From Halioxenophilus aromaticivorans (GTDB lineage Bacteria; Pseudomonadota; Gammaproteobacteria; Pseudomonadales; Cellvibrionaceae): 64,000 nucleotides of DNA. Of the stretch, positions 1-9,273 are shown piece after piece; within the stretch, counting starts at the first letter, position 1, and the number at the start of each line of letters is the position of its first letter. The notes under the pieces were generated by a model. It did no database searches. It was given only the letters and a program-made list of their open reading frames with translations, and was not told where the DNA came from. The DNA is taken from NCBI RefSeq assembly GCF_042850945.1, contig NZ_AP031496.1:310001-374000 (forward strand). The letters are read 5' to 3'. The position numbers and the translations under genes are program-made.

Positions 1-1
1 G

Positions 2-1537
2 GCCTGCCAATCTATACCGCCAACACAAGCCAACAGTACGACAACTGAGCCAGCTAAAACACCAAATGCTGCCATTCCGCAACCTGTTCGAGGAACCCCC
101 TCACTGCCAATTCCGGCATCCAAGCCGGATATCTCTGAATCGATACACACCGTGGTTGTCAGCGATGTGCCCTTGCGTGAGTTGCTGTTTTCATTGGCCA
201 GAGACGCCAAGCTTGATCTGGACTTGGACGTTGCCGCCAAAGGTCTAGTGACCATTAACGCCATAAGGCAACCGCTATCACTTATTTTGGAGCGTATTGT
301 TGCCAGCAACGATCTACGCTATAGCATCAAAAATAGCGTGCTAAAAATTGAAAAAGACACTCCGTTTATTCGAAACTACGCAGTAGACTACCTCAATATC
401 ACGCGTAGCGCGGTGGGCAAGGTCAGCGTTTCCACCCAGATCAGCGCCACCGGCCAAGGTGCCGGAGATACCGGCGGCGAGTCGGGCAGTGGTGATAACA
501 ATTCGTCCACCAAGGTAGAGAATATATCTGAGCACAATTTCTGGCTTGCTCTGGAAAACAACATCGCTACGGTACTGGGCGCTACATACGAAGGTGAAAC
601 CCACCCGGATATTTTTCTCAATCGCGGGGCGGGCCTTGTCGGCGTACGTGCTAACAGTCGCAAACACCGCGAAATTCAACAGCTTATCGATGAGATTCAG
701 AACAGCAGCCAAAGGCAGGTTTTAATTGAGGCAACTATCGCTGAAGTTACCTTGAATGATAGCTTTCAAGCGGGCATTGATTGGTCTCAAGTCTCTCAAG
801 ATGTCGGCGACGCTTGGTCGCTAAGCCAAAATATGACCGATATTTCACTATTCGATCGACCGAGCTTTAATTTCACGGTAAATCGAGATAAAAGTAACGG
901 CGATTCTTTGCAAGGTACGCTGAGTGCGCTGGAAACCTTTGGTGATGTTCGAGTTATGTCCAGCCCCAAAATCATGGCCATGAACAACCAAACTGCACTA
1001 CTAAAGGTTGTAGATAATCTTGTGTACTTCACGGTAGATGTGAACATCGACGAGGGCGATGACAACTCCGGTAGGTTATACACCTACGAATCCGAAATTC
1101 ATACTGTACCTGTAGGTTTTGTTATGGGTGTAACGCCGTTTGTCAGTGAGGCTGGCGAGGTTACGCTCAATGTACGCCCCACCATTTCTCGAGTTATCGG
1201 CCAGCAAAGAGATCCAAACCCGGCCTTGGCGGAAGCCAATGTTGTGAGTGAAATTCCGATTATTCAAGTTCGCGAAGTGGAGTCTATATTAAAAGTTAAC
1301 AGTGGTGATGTTGCTGTTATCGGCGGGCTAATGCAGGACGAGAAAAAGAAGACCTCTCGAGGAGTTCCGGGCATCTCTCGCATTCCCTATGTAGGTTCAT
1401 TGTTTAAATACCAAGATGACAACAAAAACAAGACAGAGCTCGTTATATTTATAAAGCCAGTGGTTGTGAGGCAAGCCAGCATAGATAAAGATCTGCGTGG
1501 CTTCCGAAAATTCTATAACGAGATCAGTGCGCACTAG
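2..1537 (+). CDS. mshL: MSHA-type pilus secretin MshL (5' end cut by window)
   Basis: Outer-membrane secretin that forms the channel through which an MSHA/type IV-like pilus passes. The frame is open from base 2. Its first codons read Ala-Cys-Gln, which looks like the end of a lipobox, so only the signal peptide is probably missing; the GTG at 152 is internal. After a Pro/Thr-rich linker comes an STN-like domain (residues about 50-110, LRELLFSLARDAKLDLDLDV), then a Gly/Ser-rich stretch, then the secretin homology region (about 240-495, with VLIEATIAEVTLNDSFQAGI and VAVIGGLMQDEKKKTSRGVP). The mix of STN, glycine-rich loop and secretin core is typical of MshL rather than PilQ or GspD. It starts the visible part of a co-directional pilus operon. 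Confidence 0.88.
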   Translation, partial: ACQSIPPTQANSTTTEPAKTPNAAIPQPVRGTPSLPIPASKPDISESIHTVVVSDVPLRELLFSLARDAKLDLDLDVAAKGLVTINAIRQPLSLILERIVASNDLRYSIKNSVLKIEKDTPFIRNYAVDYLNITRSAVGKVSVSTQISATGQGAGDTGGESGSGDNNSSTKVENISEHNFWLALENNIATVLGATYEGETHPDIFLNRGAGLVGVRANSRKHREIQQLIDEIQNSSQRQVLIEATIAEVTLNDSFQAGIDWSQVSQDVGDAWSLSQNMTDISLFDRPSFNFTVNRDKSNGDSLQGTLSALETFGDVRVMSSPKIMAMNNQTALLKVVDNLVYFTVDVNIDEGDDNSGRLYTYESEIHTVPVGFVMGVTPFVSEAGEVTLNVRPTISRVIGQQRDPNPALAEANVVSEIPIIQVREVESILKVNSGDVAVIGGLMQDEKKKTSRGVPGISRIPYVGSLFKYQDDNKNKTELVIFIKPVVVRQASIDKDLRGFRKFYNEISAH

Positions 1538-1626
1538 GTTGGATTAACAATAAATCGTTTCCTACGATGGGAGTTGGGCCGAGCATGCTGTATCAGGAAG
1601 ACAACTAATCTACGCGTTAATGCCTT

Positions 1627-3519
1627 ATGAGTTTATTATTGGAAGCCCTAAAGAAAGCCGCATTGGAGAAGCAGGAGAAAAACCAGCTAACCTCCGGCAA
1701 TACAGCGCTACAGACTGAGGAATTTAAGCCAGAAGATCTTCAACTGGCTGACTCCTTGGGTGAGTTGTCGCCAGAGTTTGAGGCCGCCAAGCAGTCGGTA
1801 GAGGAAAGCCTAAATAAAGCGGAAGGCTTTACCCAGCGATTAACGCTGGCCGCACAAGCGACACAAGGCACAACCCGAGCGCTGAGTGATACACCGCAAT
1901 TAGATATTGATATAAACCATAGCGAGTCCTCTTTATCGCTGGACCCTACTGAGTTCGAGATTTTAGAGGATCTGCCGCAAAACACACAGACGGATGTCTG
2001 TGAACAATCCATAGGCTCTGAGCTAACTTCGATCGCGATCGAGCAGCATAAATTCACCGTTAGTGAAGGAGAACTCGAAGGCAACGTTGAAACAGAGCAA
2101 GAGTCCAAACAGGAAAATACACAATTCCAAGTAACCCAAACAGATCGAAAGTTTGAGCCGAATCAAGACGATGCTGCGCAAACCGTTGGTGGCGATTCAA
2201 CCGATCAAGATGCTTTGGCTGCCGTCGACGATCTTGAGCGGGCAGGTGATGCAGTCGAAAAACCGTTGCCGGATCACCAAGATGAGTTCGGTAACCTAGA
2301 TGGTGTAAATCCCGACCCTCGACAGGAAAAACTGGCCCGCATACTCCAGCTTACTGAACACGCCGAGACCAAAAGACGTCAAAAAAAATGGCTATTATCG
2401 GCCGCCGTGGTGTGCGCCTTATCAGGCTCCGTTGCCTACTATAGCTTGGAGCGTTATAAAGAAATTTCTACCAGCGTGTTAACACCTCAGCTTGCGATAG
2501 ATTCAGCCGCTCAAAATCAAAATAATGAAAGCTTGGTTAAGCCAGAGATTACAGAACCGACTCAGCTTAAGCAACAGGATGTCACCTTTCAAGAATCTAC
2601 CGTTCTGGAATCTACCCGGCGAGAATCTACTCAGCAAGAATCCGCCCACCAACAAACCAATGTACAGACTGCCGTGGTTGCTGAAGGAGATCGGCCAGCG
2701 ATTAAGCAGAACACCGGCAAGATTTCGCACTCTTTATTTGACGATAGAGCGCCCAAAAGACCTGCTACCAAAGCCCCCGCGGGTGCTTACCAAGCGCATT
2801 TGGCAAGGCACCACGGGATACAGCTCTCGGCTACGGCTGTCGCCACCTCAACACAATTCAACAGTAAAAAATCGTTCACAGCAGCGAAGGACAGTACAGC
2901 TATTTCGACAGTTAATCTACCAGCCTCTAACGCTCCACAACAGACTTTGGCTGATACTATCAGCGCCGGTTATTTGGCTTGGCAACAAGGTAATTGGACC
3001 AAAGCTGAACAAGCTTACGATTACGTTCTGGAACGGGCGCCAACTTCCAGAGACGCCCTATTAGGCGCCGCGGCGGTAGCGCAGGAATTAGGTAAAGAAG
3101 CGAAGAGTTTAGCCTATTACCAACGAAGACTGGAAATAGCGCCAAAAGATGAATACGCATTAGCTGGTCTATTAAACCTGGCCAATGTCGGCGTGGTTAA
3201 TCATCGATTCGAAAGTGAATTAAACAATCTAATTGCGGAATATCCATCCGCTGCGCATTTGCATTTTCTCAAAGGCTCTCTCTACGCGTCCAAGCAACAA
3301 TGGTATCCGTCCCAACAAGCCTTTTTTAATGCCTGGAAATTAGACGGCAAAAATCCCGACTACGCATTTAACCTTGCGGTGTCAATGGATCATTTGGATT
3401 TACCCTCGGAGGCGTTGGTTTATTATCGAACCGCTTATGAGCTCGCCCAACATAATCGCCACAACTTCGATACCAACCATGTACAGCAGCGAATTGAGCA
3501 GCTAATCGAGTTACGCTAA
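1627..3519 (+). CDS. MshN-like membrane-anchored TPR protein
   Basis: Probable pilus-assembly scaffold in the position of MshN. The N-terminus (MSLLLEALKKAALEKQEK) resembles the short cytoplasmic start of GspB/MshN-like proteins. A long acidic, low-complexity segment follows, then one membrane helix at about residues 256-275 (WLLSAAVVCALSGSVAYYSL). A second Gln/Ser/Thr-rich linker contains a short EST repeat (ESTVLESTRRESTQQESA). The C-terminal 200 residues are TPR-like (YLAWQQGNWTKAEQAYDYVLERAP and later helices) and should lie in the periplasm. At 630 residues it is longer than classical MshN because of the linkers. Its TAA shares a base with the ATG of the next gene, implying translational coupling. 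An A8 run at 2381-2388 lies just before the membrane helix. Assignment rests on position and architecture. Confidence 0.75.
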   Translation: MSLLLEALKKAALEKQEKNQLTSGNTALQTEEFKPEDLQLADSLGELSPEFEAAKQSVEESLNKAEGFTQRLTLAAQATQGTTRALSDTPQLDIDINHSESSLSLDPTEFEILEDLPQNTQTDVCEQSIGSELTSIAIEQHKFTVSEGELEGNVETEQESKQENTQFQVTQTDRKFEPNQDDAAQTVGGDSTDQDALAAVDDLERAGDAVEKPLPDHQDEFGNLDGVNPDPRQEKLARILQLTEHAETKRRQKKWLLSAAVVCALSGSVAYYSLERYKEISTSVLTPQLAIDSAAQNQNNESLVKPEITEPTQLKQQDVTFQESTVLESTRRESTQQESAHQQTNVQTAVVAEGDRPAIKQNTGKISHSLFDDRAPKRPATKAPAGAYQAHLARHHGIQLSATAVATSTQFNSKKSFTAAKDSTAISTVNLPASNAPQQTLADTISAGYLAWQQGNWTKAEQAYDYVLERAPTSRDALLGAAAVAQELGKEAKSLAYYQRRLEIAPKDEYALAGLLNLANVGVVNHRFESELNNLIAEYPSAAHLHFLKGSLYASKQQWYPSQQAFFNAWKLDGKNPDYAFNLAVSMDHLDLPSEALVYYRTAYELAQHNRHNFDTNHVQQRIEQLIELR

Positions 3520-5216
3520 TGACCGGAAAGGTAAAAAAAAGGCTAGGGGATCAGCTCATTGACAAAGGCTTGGTAACGAAGGACCAAGTCGAGATCGCCA
3601 TCACTGAGCAGAAAAAGCAAAACAAGCAACTGGGTAATGTACTTGTAGAGCTGGGCTTTGTTACCGAGGCCGTCATTCGGGATTGCCTAGGTGAAGCGCT
3701 GGGAAAGGAAAGTATCGATCTTTCTCAAGTGGTGCCAGACGAAACCGCGTTAAAGTTAATTACCAAGCAGATAGCCACTCGTTACACGGTGTTACCTGTA
3801 CATTTTTCGGAAGAAACTAAACAACTCCAGCTCGCCACTACCGATATCTACGATGTTATTGTTCTAGACAGAATACGAGCCAACCTGCCACGAGAGATTC
3901 AACTGGTTCCGCTGCTGGCAGCTGAAACCGAAATACGCCACGCTTTAGATCAATTCTACGGCTATGAGCTGTCCGTAGACGGCATTCTGCGAGAGATTGA
4001 AACCGGAGTTGTCGATTACCAAAGCCTGGATGCAGGTGGTGAAGAATACAGCCAGCCTCTAGTGCGCCTGGTGAACTCTATTTTATCGGATGCTGTAAAG
4101 CGTGGCGCATCAGACATACATTTTGAGCCAGAAGCCGCATTTTTAAGGCTACGCTATCGAATTGACGGTGTATTAAGGCAAGTTCGTTCACTGCACAAAG
4201 ACTACTGGTCCGCGATTGTTGTCCGCATCAAAGTTTTGGCAGGGCTAAATATCGCCGAAACACGATCGCCACAAGATGGCCGAATCTCTTTAAAAGTGGG
4301 CGGTAGAGCCATTGATTTCCGGGTGTCATCTCAACCCACTACCCATGGCGAAAACCTTGTGTTACGTGTGTTGGACAGAGACAAGGGCATAGTGCCACTG
4401 GAAAAACTCCAAATACATGAGCAAAACCTAGACCTATTAAAATTACTGATGGGCCGACCCGAGGGCATCATTTTGGTTACCGGCCCAACCGGTAGCGGAA
4501 AGACTACGACGCTGTATTCCATGCTGAATTACCGCAAATCAGTAGAGGTCAATATCATGACATTGGAAGACCCGGTGGAATACCCAATGGATATGATCAG
4601 GCAAACCTCTATCAATGAGGTGTCGAAAATGGACTTTGCCAGTGGTATTCGTTCCTTAATGCGGCAGGACCCAGACATTATTTTGGTCGGTGAGGTACGA
4701 GATGAATCCACCGCAGAGATGGCACTGCGAGCTGCTATGACCGGCCACCAAGTGTTTACCACGTTACACACAAACTCGGCTTTGGGGGCAATACCTCGGC
4801 TAGTTGATATTGGAGTAAAGCCAGAAATAATGGCGGGTAATATCATTGGTATTCTTGGTCAGCGACTCATTCGCACACTGTGTAAACACTGCAAACAAGA
4901 AAAGGTCTCCGAGGATTACGAAAATATTATTCTAGGCCAAAGCCAATCGGTAACCCTGCACGAAGCCGTAGGCTGCGACCATTGCAACAACACCGGATAC
5001 AAGGGGCGAGTATCTGTACTGGAAGTGCTTAAGTTTGACGAAGATCTGGATGAATTGGTTGCACAACATGCCTCAATGCGGGACTTAAAACGCCACGCGG
5101 CAGAAAATGGATTCCGAACCATGGCTGATGATGGCGTTGAAAAAGTATTAGCCGGCATAACAACCATTGAAGAACTCAGCCGGGTAGTGGACCTTACCGC
5201 TAGGTTAGCGCTCTGA
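3519..5216 (+). CDS. mshE: MSHA pilus assembly ATPase MshE (GspE/PilB family)
   Basis: Hexameric cytoplasmic ATPase that drives pilus extension. The N-terminus carries an MshEN-type 24-residue motif (RLGDQLIDKGLVTKDQ followed by VEIAITEQ) and a second related copy beginning LGNVLVELGFVTEAVI; in MshE of Vibrio cholerae and relatives this module binds c-di-GMP. The GspE core has Walker A GPTGSGKTTTLY at about residue 322, an Asp box LEDPVEYP, Walker B DPDIILVGEVRD at about 384, and a His box TTLHTNSA. A zinc tetracysteine pair (CKHC near 454 and CDHC near 486) is present, as in GspE/PilB. The gene overlaps both neighbours by one base (TAATG upstream, TGATG downstream). Length (565) is normal for the family. 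Confidence 0.93.
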   Translation: MTGKVKKRLGDQLIDKGLVTKDQVEIAITEQKKQNKQLGNVLVELGFVTEAVIRDCLGEALGKESIDLSQVVPDETALKLITKQIATRYTVLPVHFSEETKQLQLATTDIYDVIVLDRIRANLPREIQLVPLLAAETEIRHALDQFYGYELSVDGILREIETGVVDYQSLDAGGEEYSQPLVRLVNSILSDAVKRGASDIHFEPEAAFLRLRYRIDGVLRQVRSLHKDYWSAIVVRIKVLAGLNIAETRSPQDGRISLKVGGRAIDFRVSSQPTTHGENLVLRVLDRDKGIVPLEKLQIHEQNLDLLKLLMGRPEGIILVTGPTGSGKTTTLYSMLNYRKSVEVNIMTLEDPVEYPMDMIRQTSINEVSKMDFASGIRSLMRQDPDIILVGEVRDESTAEMALRAAMTGHQVFTTLHTNSALGAIPRLVDIGVKPEIMAGNIIGILGQRLIRTLCKHCKQEKVSEDYENIILGQSQSVTLHEAVGCDHCNNTGYKGRVSVLEVLKFDEDLDELVAQHASMRDLKRHAAENGFRTMADDGVEKVLAGITTIEELSRVVDLTARLAL

Positions 5217-6418
5217 TGCCAAAATTTAAATATACAGCTATAGACGCCACCGGTAAAAAAGTCGTCGGCACTATGCAGGCCAACAATCTATTGGATGTCG
5301 AATATCGATTGGACAACCTAAAGCTGGATTTGGTCACGTTAAAAGAGCTGTCTGCCGGCGGGCAGACACTGCGTGGTGGCAAACTGTCACGTAAAGATAT
5401 CATTAATATGGTGTTTCAGCTGGAGCAACTGACAAAGTCCGGGGTGCCTTTACTCGATGGCTTAGCCGACCTACGAGACAGTACGCCGGCGGGATATTAC
5501 CACGACATACTAACCAGCATTATGGAGAGTATTGAGGGCGGTAAAACCTTTTCTGACGCCCTAGAAGGGTTCCCCAATGACTTTGACCATGTGTTTGTTT
5601 CATTGATTAAGGTCGGTGAAGAATCTGGGGAACTAACCAAGATACTGGGCGATATGTGTCAAACCCTTCGGTGGACAGACGAGTTGGTAGCCAAGACCGT
5701 TAAAATATTAATGTATCCTGCCATCGTTGGCGTTGTTGTAATGGCGGTTACTACCTTTCTAATGATCTATTTGGTGCCGCAAATTGTGCCATTTGTGAAA
5801 GACATGGGCTCCACAGTTCCCAAGCATACGGAAATTTTGATCGCGGTGAGTAATTGTTTTGTCGCCTATTGGTGGGTGATCATACCAACACCTGTGGCAA
5901 TATTTTACGGATTGAAACTGTTATCGGCTAACAACAGAAACATAAAATACAAATTGGATGCGCTCAAACTTAAGCTGCCTATTTTTGGCTCTATTACCTA
6001 CAACCTAAAGATTGCCCGCTTTGCCAATTACATGGCATTGCTCTATTCCTCCGGTATAACCGTAATCAACTCTTTAGATATCGGAAAAGAGCTGGTGAAC
6101 AATCTAAAAATGGCCGATGCCATTGAGGAAGCCAAAGCCAAAATATCCGACGGCACCAGTATCAGCGAGAGTTTTGCAACAGTGAATATCTTTCCCCCCT
6201 TAGTCATACGGATGCTCAGAGTGGGCGAAAACACGGGCAATCTAGACGAAGCTTTAATCAACGTACGTTACTTCTACGACAGAGAAGTACAAGAAACCAT
6301 CGATAAGATTGAACCAACAATCAATCCCTTGTTAACAGCCGTTATGGGCCTGTTACTGGGCTGGATTATGCTGGCTGTGCTTGGGCCAGTTTGGGATGCG
6401 GTAGCATCGGTGTCTTAA
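5216..6418 (+). CDS. mshG: Pilus inner-membrane platform protein MshG (GspF/PilC family)
   Basis: Polytopic inner-membrane protein that couples the ATPase to pilin insertion or extraction. It has the duplicated GspF domain. The first copy spans about residues 60-185, with the conserved QLEQLTKSGVPLLDGL and EGGKTFSDAL. The second spans about 265-385, with ARFANYMALLYSSGITVI and DGTSISESF. Three hydrophobic segments lie near residues 165-190, 215-240 and at the C-terminus (MGLLLGWIMLAVLGPVWDAV). At 400 residues it is full length. The start ATG overlaps the TGA of mshE by one base, and only one base separates it from the next gene. PilC/GspF/MshG cannot be separated by sequence alone; the operon favours MshG. 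Confidence 0.9.
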   Translation: MPKFKYTAIDATGKKVVGTMQANNLLDVEYRLDNLKLDLVTLKELSAGGQTLRGGKLSRKDIINMVFQLEQLTKSGVPLLDGLADLRDSTPAGYYHDILTSIMESIEGGKTFSDALEGFPNDFDHVFVSLIKVGEESGELTKILGDMCQTLRWTDELVAKTVKILMYPAIVGVVVMAVTTFLMIYLVPQIVPFVKDMGSTVPKHTEILIAVSNCFVAYWWVIIPTPVAIFYGLKLLSANNRNIKYKLDALKLKLPIFGSITYNLKIARFANYMALLYSSGITVINSLDIGKELVNNLKMADAIEEAKAKISDGTSISESFATVNIFPPLVIRMLRVGENTGNLDEALINVRYFYDREVQETIDKIEPTINPLLTAVMGLLLGWIMLAVLGPVWDAVASVS

Positions 6419-6419
6419 T

Positions 6420-8063
6420 ATGGAAAAGATTTTTTATATCTCCACAGACGGTATGAAGGTCTACGAATGGCGCAACAATAAGCTAGTCGATACCGTAATG
6501 TTCTACAAAAATTGCGAAGATGTGGAATTATTAAAGCAATATCTATCCTTTGGCGTAAAAAGGCCTGTAAGGCTTATTGTTGATTTAATAGAAGAGGAAT
6601 TTAAAACCGAACGAATACCCCAGCTAAGAGGTAGCGAACGTAGAAATGTAGTCAATCGGCTATTAGATCGACACTACAGAGATATCGACTACATCACCGT
6701 ACGTTCCAACGGGCTATTAAAAGCGGAAAGAAAAGAAGAAGAGCTACTTATCTGTTCGTTGGTGAACTCAGACAATGTCCACTATTGGCTAAATATACTG
6801 GAGGAATATGAAGTTCCGATCTCCGGCATATTCTCCGCGCCACTGTTGCAAATAGATGCCGTTCGGCAACATACAAAAGCAAACAGCAACATGTTATTGG
6901 TTTCCAGTGACACGGCTTGGTGCCAAAGAGAAACCTTTTTTAAAGCCGGTCAGGTTAAGTTTTCACGTTTAGAAAAACTCGAGCACAACTTACATCAATC
7001 TGATAACGCTGAATTAATCGTGCAAAACCTGGTCCGCGGCACCGAGCAAATTCGCCATTATCTCACCAACCAGAGAGTCTTAGGTTTTACCGACCAATTA
7101 ACCGTGATTTGCGTTGTCGCTAAGGCGGCAAAAGAAGAGTGCAAACGGCTGCTTGCGCAGCATCAGAGCGATTTAATCAACTATAGCACTATAGACGATA
7201 GTAGTTTGATCAACAGCGCAAAGGCGCCCCTTCGCATCGGACAAGGTAACGATACATTACTCGCTTGGTGTGCCTCTAAAAAACCGGTACTGGCTAATGA
7301 TTACGCAACCTACACTAACAAAAAGCGGTATTTTAGTTATGTGGTTGATTCTGGCATTCGGCACGGCGCAGCGCTGGTTTGCGTAGGCCTGTTGGCATTT
7401 GCGGCTATTCTAGCAATAGATGCCTACACTATTACTCAGAAGACCGAACAAGTCTGGCAAGAACAGACTCGATTAATTAATGAATACGATGATGTCTACG
7501 CGCCTAAAGAAGAGAGTATTGCCATCGCGCCTCGGATTAAAGACAGTATTGAATTAATAGAACATTATAATATCGCCGCCGAAGTGCGGCCACAAGCGTA
7601 TTTTCCAGTCATCGCCGATGTCTATAGTGAACCTCTCTTTAAACACATACGTTTAGATAAGGTCGCCTGGTCAAAACACGCCGCATCGTCCATACCAGAA
7701 TTGGTTTCTATGGCATACGGGGTTACAAACTCATCCGATAGCGTAGCGGACGATGACGAATATACAGAAGGAACGTTTCATGACAACGCAAACGATACCG
7801 AGCTTCCTGTATTGCGGTTATCCGGTGTGTTCAAAAATCAAGAACAGGCCTATGGTACAACCGTCTCTTTAATGGAACAGTTCATCGAGGCTATATCCAG
7901 TATTAGTGAAGTAAAAGAGCTTCATTTGATCTCTACTCCTGTGGAAATACGGCCCGAGTACACCTTTAGTGACAAAGTAGGTACACAGGTCGTTAAAACT
8001 ACTGCCATTAACAACTATGAATTCCTCCTAGTGCTTAAGCCGGAGGTTAAATGGAACATCTAA
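6420..8063 (+). CDS. PilM/PilN-like (MshI-like) pilus biogenesis fusion protein
   Basis: Probable inner-membrane assembly component combining a cytoplasmic PilM-like part with a PilN-like bitopic part, similar in layout to GspL. Residues 1-300 are soluble, start with FYISTDGMKVYEWRNNKLVD and look like a diverged actin-fold domain. A membrane helix follows at about 314-335 (HGAALVCVGLLAFAAILAID), then a coiled-coil-like stretch and a periplasmic domain ending in DUF-type beta strands. In canonical pili PilM and PilN are separate, and in MSHA operons MshI takes this role, so the 547-residue single chain is a fusion. The next gene starts 13 bases inside this one, and the PilO-like and PilP-like genes after it support the assignment. 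The domain calls come from topology and context, not from strong motifs. Confidence 0.68.
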   Translation: MEKIFYISTDGMKVYEWRNNKLVDTVMFYKNCEDVELLKQYLSFGVKRPVRLIVDLIEEEFKTERIPQLRGSERRNVVNRLLDRHYRDIDYITVRSNGLLKAERKEEELLICSLVNSDNVHYWLNILEEYEVPISGIFSAPLLQIDAVRQHTKANSNMLLVSSDTAWCQRETFFKAGQVKFSRLEKLEHNLHQSDNAELIVQNLVRGTEQIRHYLTNQRVLGFTDQLTVICVVAKAAKEECKRLLAQHQSDLINYSTIDDSSLINSAKAPLRIGQGNDTLLAWCASKKPVLANDYATYTNKKRYFSYVVDSGIRHGAALVCVGLLAFAAILAIDAYTITQKTEQVWQEQTRLINEYDDVYAPKEESIAIAPRIKDSIELIEHYNIAAEVRPQAYFPVIADVYSEPLFKHIRLDKVAWSKHAASSIPELVSMAYGVTNSSDSVADDDEYTEGTFHDNANDTELPVLRLSGVFKNQEQAYGTTVSLMEQFIEAISSISEVKELHLISTPVEIRPEYTFSDKVGTQVVKTTAINNYEFLLVLKPEVKWNI

Positions 8064-8701
8064 CCAAAGCGGCTGGCGATCTATTTAAAACCATTGATTG
8101 TCGTAAGCACAGAAACAGTTTAATTGCCTGTGTTGTCTGCAGTGTTATTAGCATTGTATTTCTTCTGCTAAAATCTAACGCAGCTGATAATTACACTGCG
8201 GCCATGTCGGAAATGCAGGTTCAAGCCGATATTAACGAAGAAGCTAAGCTCAACTTAGAGATGTACGAGGTATACAATAAACTACACCTAAGTTATATCA
8301 ACCAAGGGGTAGTGGGTAAGCCAGATCGATTACAGTGGCTTTCGCTGATTCAGCAATTAAGTGATCAGTTGGGAATGGGGTATGTCGACTATACGTTAAA
8401 TCCATCGGTTAAACATACAGACCCACTGAGTGATACGTTCTATGAGCCAATCGCGGGGCACCTAACCGAATTGAATATTATATTTTCGGTGACCAATGAA
8501 GTCGTGTTTATGCAGTTTTTAGAAGCCATTCGCCTAAACGCCAAAGGCGTATTCAGCTTAGAGAGCTGCACACTGGAAAGGAACAGTATCGATCAGCTCA
8601 CAGATGAAAACGAGGTTGGTTTCAGTAGTAACTGTCTCCTAGTCTGGCACAATCTGGACAATGTAACTGTTTCACAACAATCAGAGACTGAAGATGTTTA
8701 A
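8051..8701 (+). CDS. PilO-like (MshJ-like) inner-membrane pilus protein
   Basis: Small bitopic protein expected to pair with the PilN-like part of the preceding gene in the inner-membrane alignment complex. It has a short cytoplasmic tail, one helix at about residues 24-42 (LIACVVCSVISIVFLLL), a coiled-coil-like segment (MSEMQVQADINEEAKLNLEM) and a C-terminal ferredoxin-like region. That is the usual PilO/GspM order and size (216 residues). It overlaps the preceding gene by 13 bases and the following one by 8. Direct sequence motifs for PilO are weak, so topology and operon order carry the call. Confidence 0.65.
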   Translation: MEHLTKAAGDLFKTIDCRKHRNSLIACVVCSVISIVFLLLKSNAADNYTAAMSEMQVQADINEEAKLNLEMYEVYNKLHLSYINQGVVGKPDRLQWLSLIQQLSDQLGMGYVDYTLNPSVKHTDPLSDTFYEPIAGHLTELNIIFSVTNEVVFMQFLEAIRLNAKGVFSLESCTLERNSIDQLTDENEVGFSSNCLLVWHNLDNVTVSQQSETEDV

Positions 8702-9128
8702 CGCTCGCTCCGCTCTATTTATTTGTTTACTGCTTGCCACGTTTCGCTGCTCAGCAGAGCTAGCCATTCCAAACATCGAGATCGGGCGGTTAATGACAAC
8801 ACCGGAATCTAGGGCGGCAATAGTGGCCGCGAAAAAAGTCTCAACCGAGAGAAAAACGGCCGTGAATGAAAAAGCCGGCGGAGAATCCGCCCGTAAGAAA
8901 CCATTGAAGGTTTTTGGTGTTGTAACCTCCGACAACGGAGATCGCCACGTTTGGATTAACCAGCCCGGTACCTGGCAAAAAAGTAATAAAGACACAGCGA
9001 CTGCATTAGCCCATACCGAAGACTCGGTATTAATATCAACTTCCCAGGGAAAGGTTCAGGTAAAAGTAGGGCATACTTTGAAATCAAACCTAACAACCGT
9101 AGAAAGCTATTTAAATACAAACCAATAA
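8694..9128 (+). CDS. PilP-like (MshK-like) periplasmic pilus protein
   Basis: Small secreted protein (144 residues) with an N-terminal signal peptide (MFNARSALFICLLLATFRCSA). The C-terminal part contains FGVVTSDNGDRHVWIN and a strand set ending VQVKVGHTLKSN, which resembles the GspC/PilP homology region that links the inner-membrane complex to the secretin. The Cys in the signal region (FRCSAE) is not a clear lipobox. It overlaps the PilO-like gene by 8 bases. The 7-bp tandem repeat array begins 45 bases after its stop. Role inferred from size, location and the HR-like fold pattern. Confidence 0.62.
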   Translation: MFNARSALFICLLLATFRCSAELAIPNIEIGRLMTTPESRAAIVAAKKVSTERKTAVNEKAGGESARKKPLKVFGVVTSDNGDRHVWINQPGTWQKSNKDTATALAHTEDSVLISTSQGKVQVKVGHTLKSNLTTVESYLNTNQ

Positions 9129-9172
9129 GACCAGACCTATAAGCCAGAGGCTATAAACCAGAGTTAATAAAC

Positions 9173-9249
9173 CTAAAACTTAAAACTTAAAACTTAAAAC
9201 CTAAAATCTAAAATCTAAAATCTAAAATCTAAAATCTAAAACCTAAAAC
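9173..9249 (+). repeat. 7-bp tandem repeat array, 11 copies
   Basis: Eleven back-to-back copies of YTAAAAY. In order they are one CTAAAAC, three TTAAAAC, five CTAAAAT and two CTAAAAC, with every variant changing only a pyrimidine. The array fills most of the 145-base gap between the PilP-like and PilX-like genes, the largest gap in the pilus operon. Because the unit is 7 bp and lies outside a coding frame, changes in copy number would alter spacing or transcript structure rather than a protein. Confidence 0.95.
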
Positions 9250-9273
9250 CTCGAAGCTAGAAATCTATAGGCG

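Noticed and set aside
2381..2388. A8 run in the MshN-like gene as a phase-variation switch
   Set aside because: The reading frame is intact on both sides and an A8 run alone is weak evidence.
3519..6418. Type II secretion genes gspE/gspF
   Set aside because: The secretin type, MshEN module, PilM/N/O/P-like set and prepilins fit an MSHA/type IV pilus better than T2SS.
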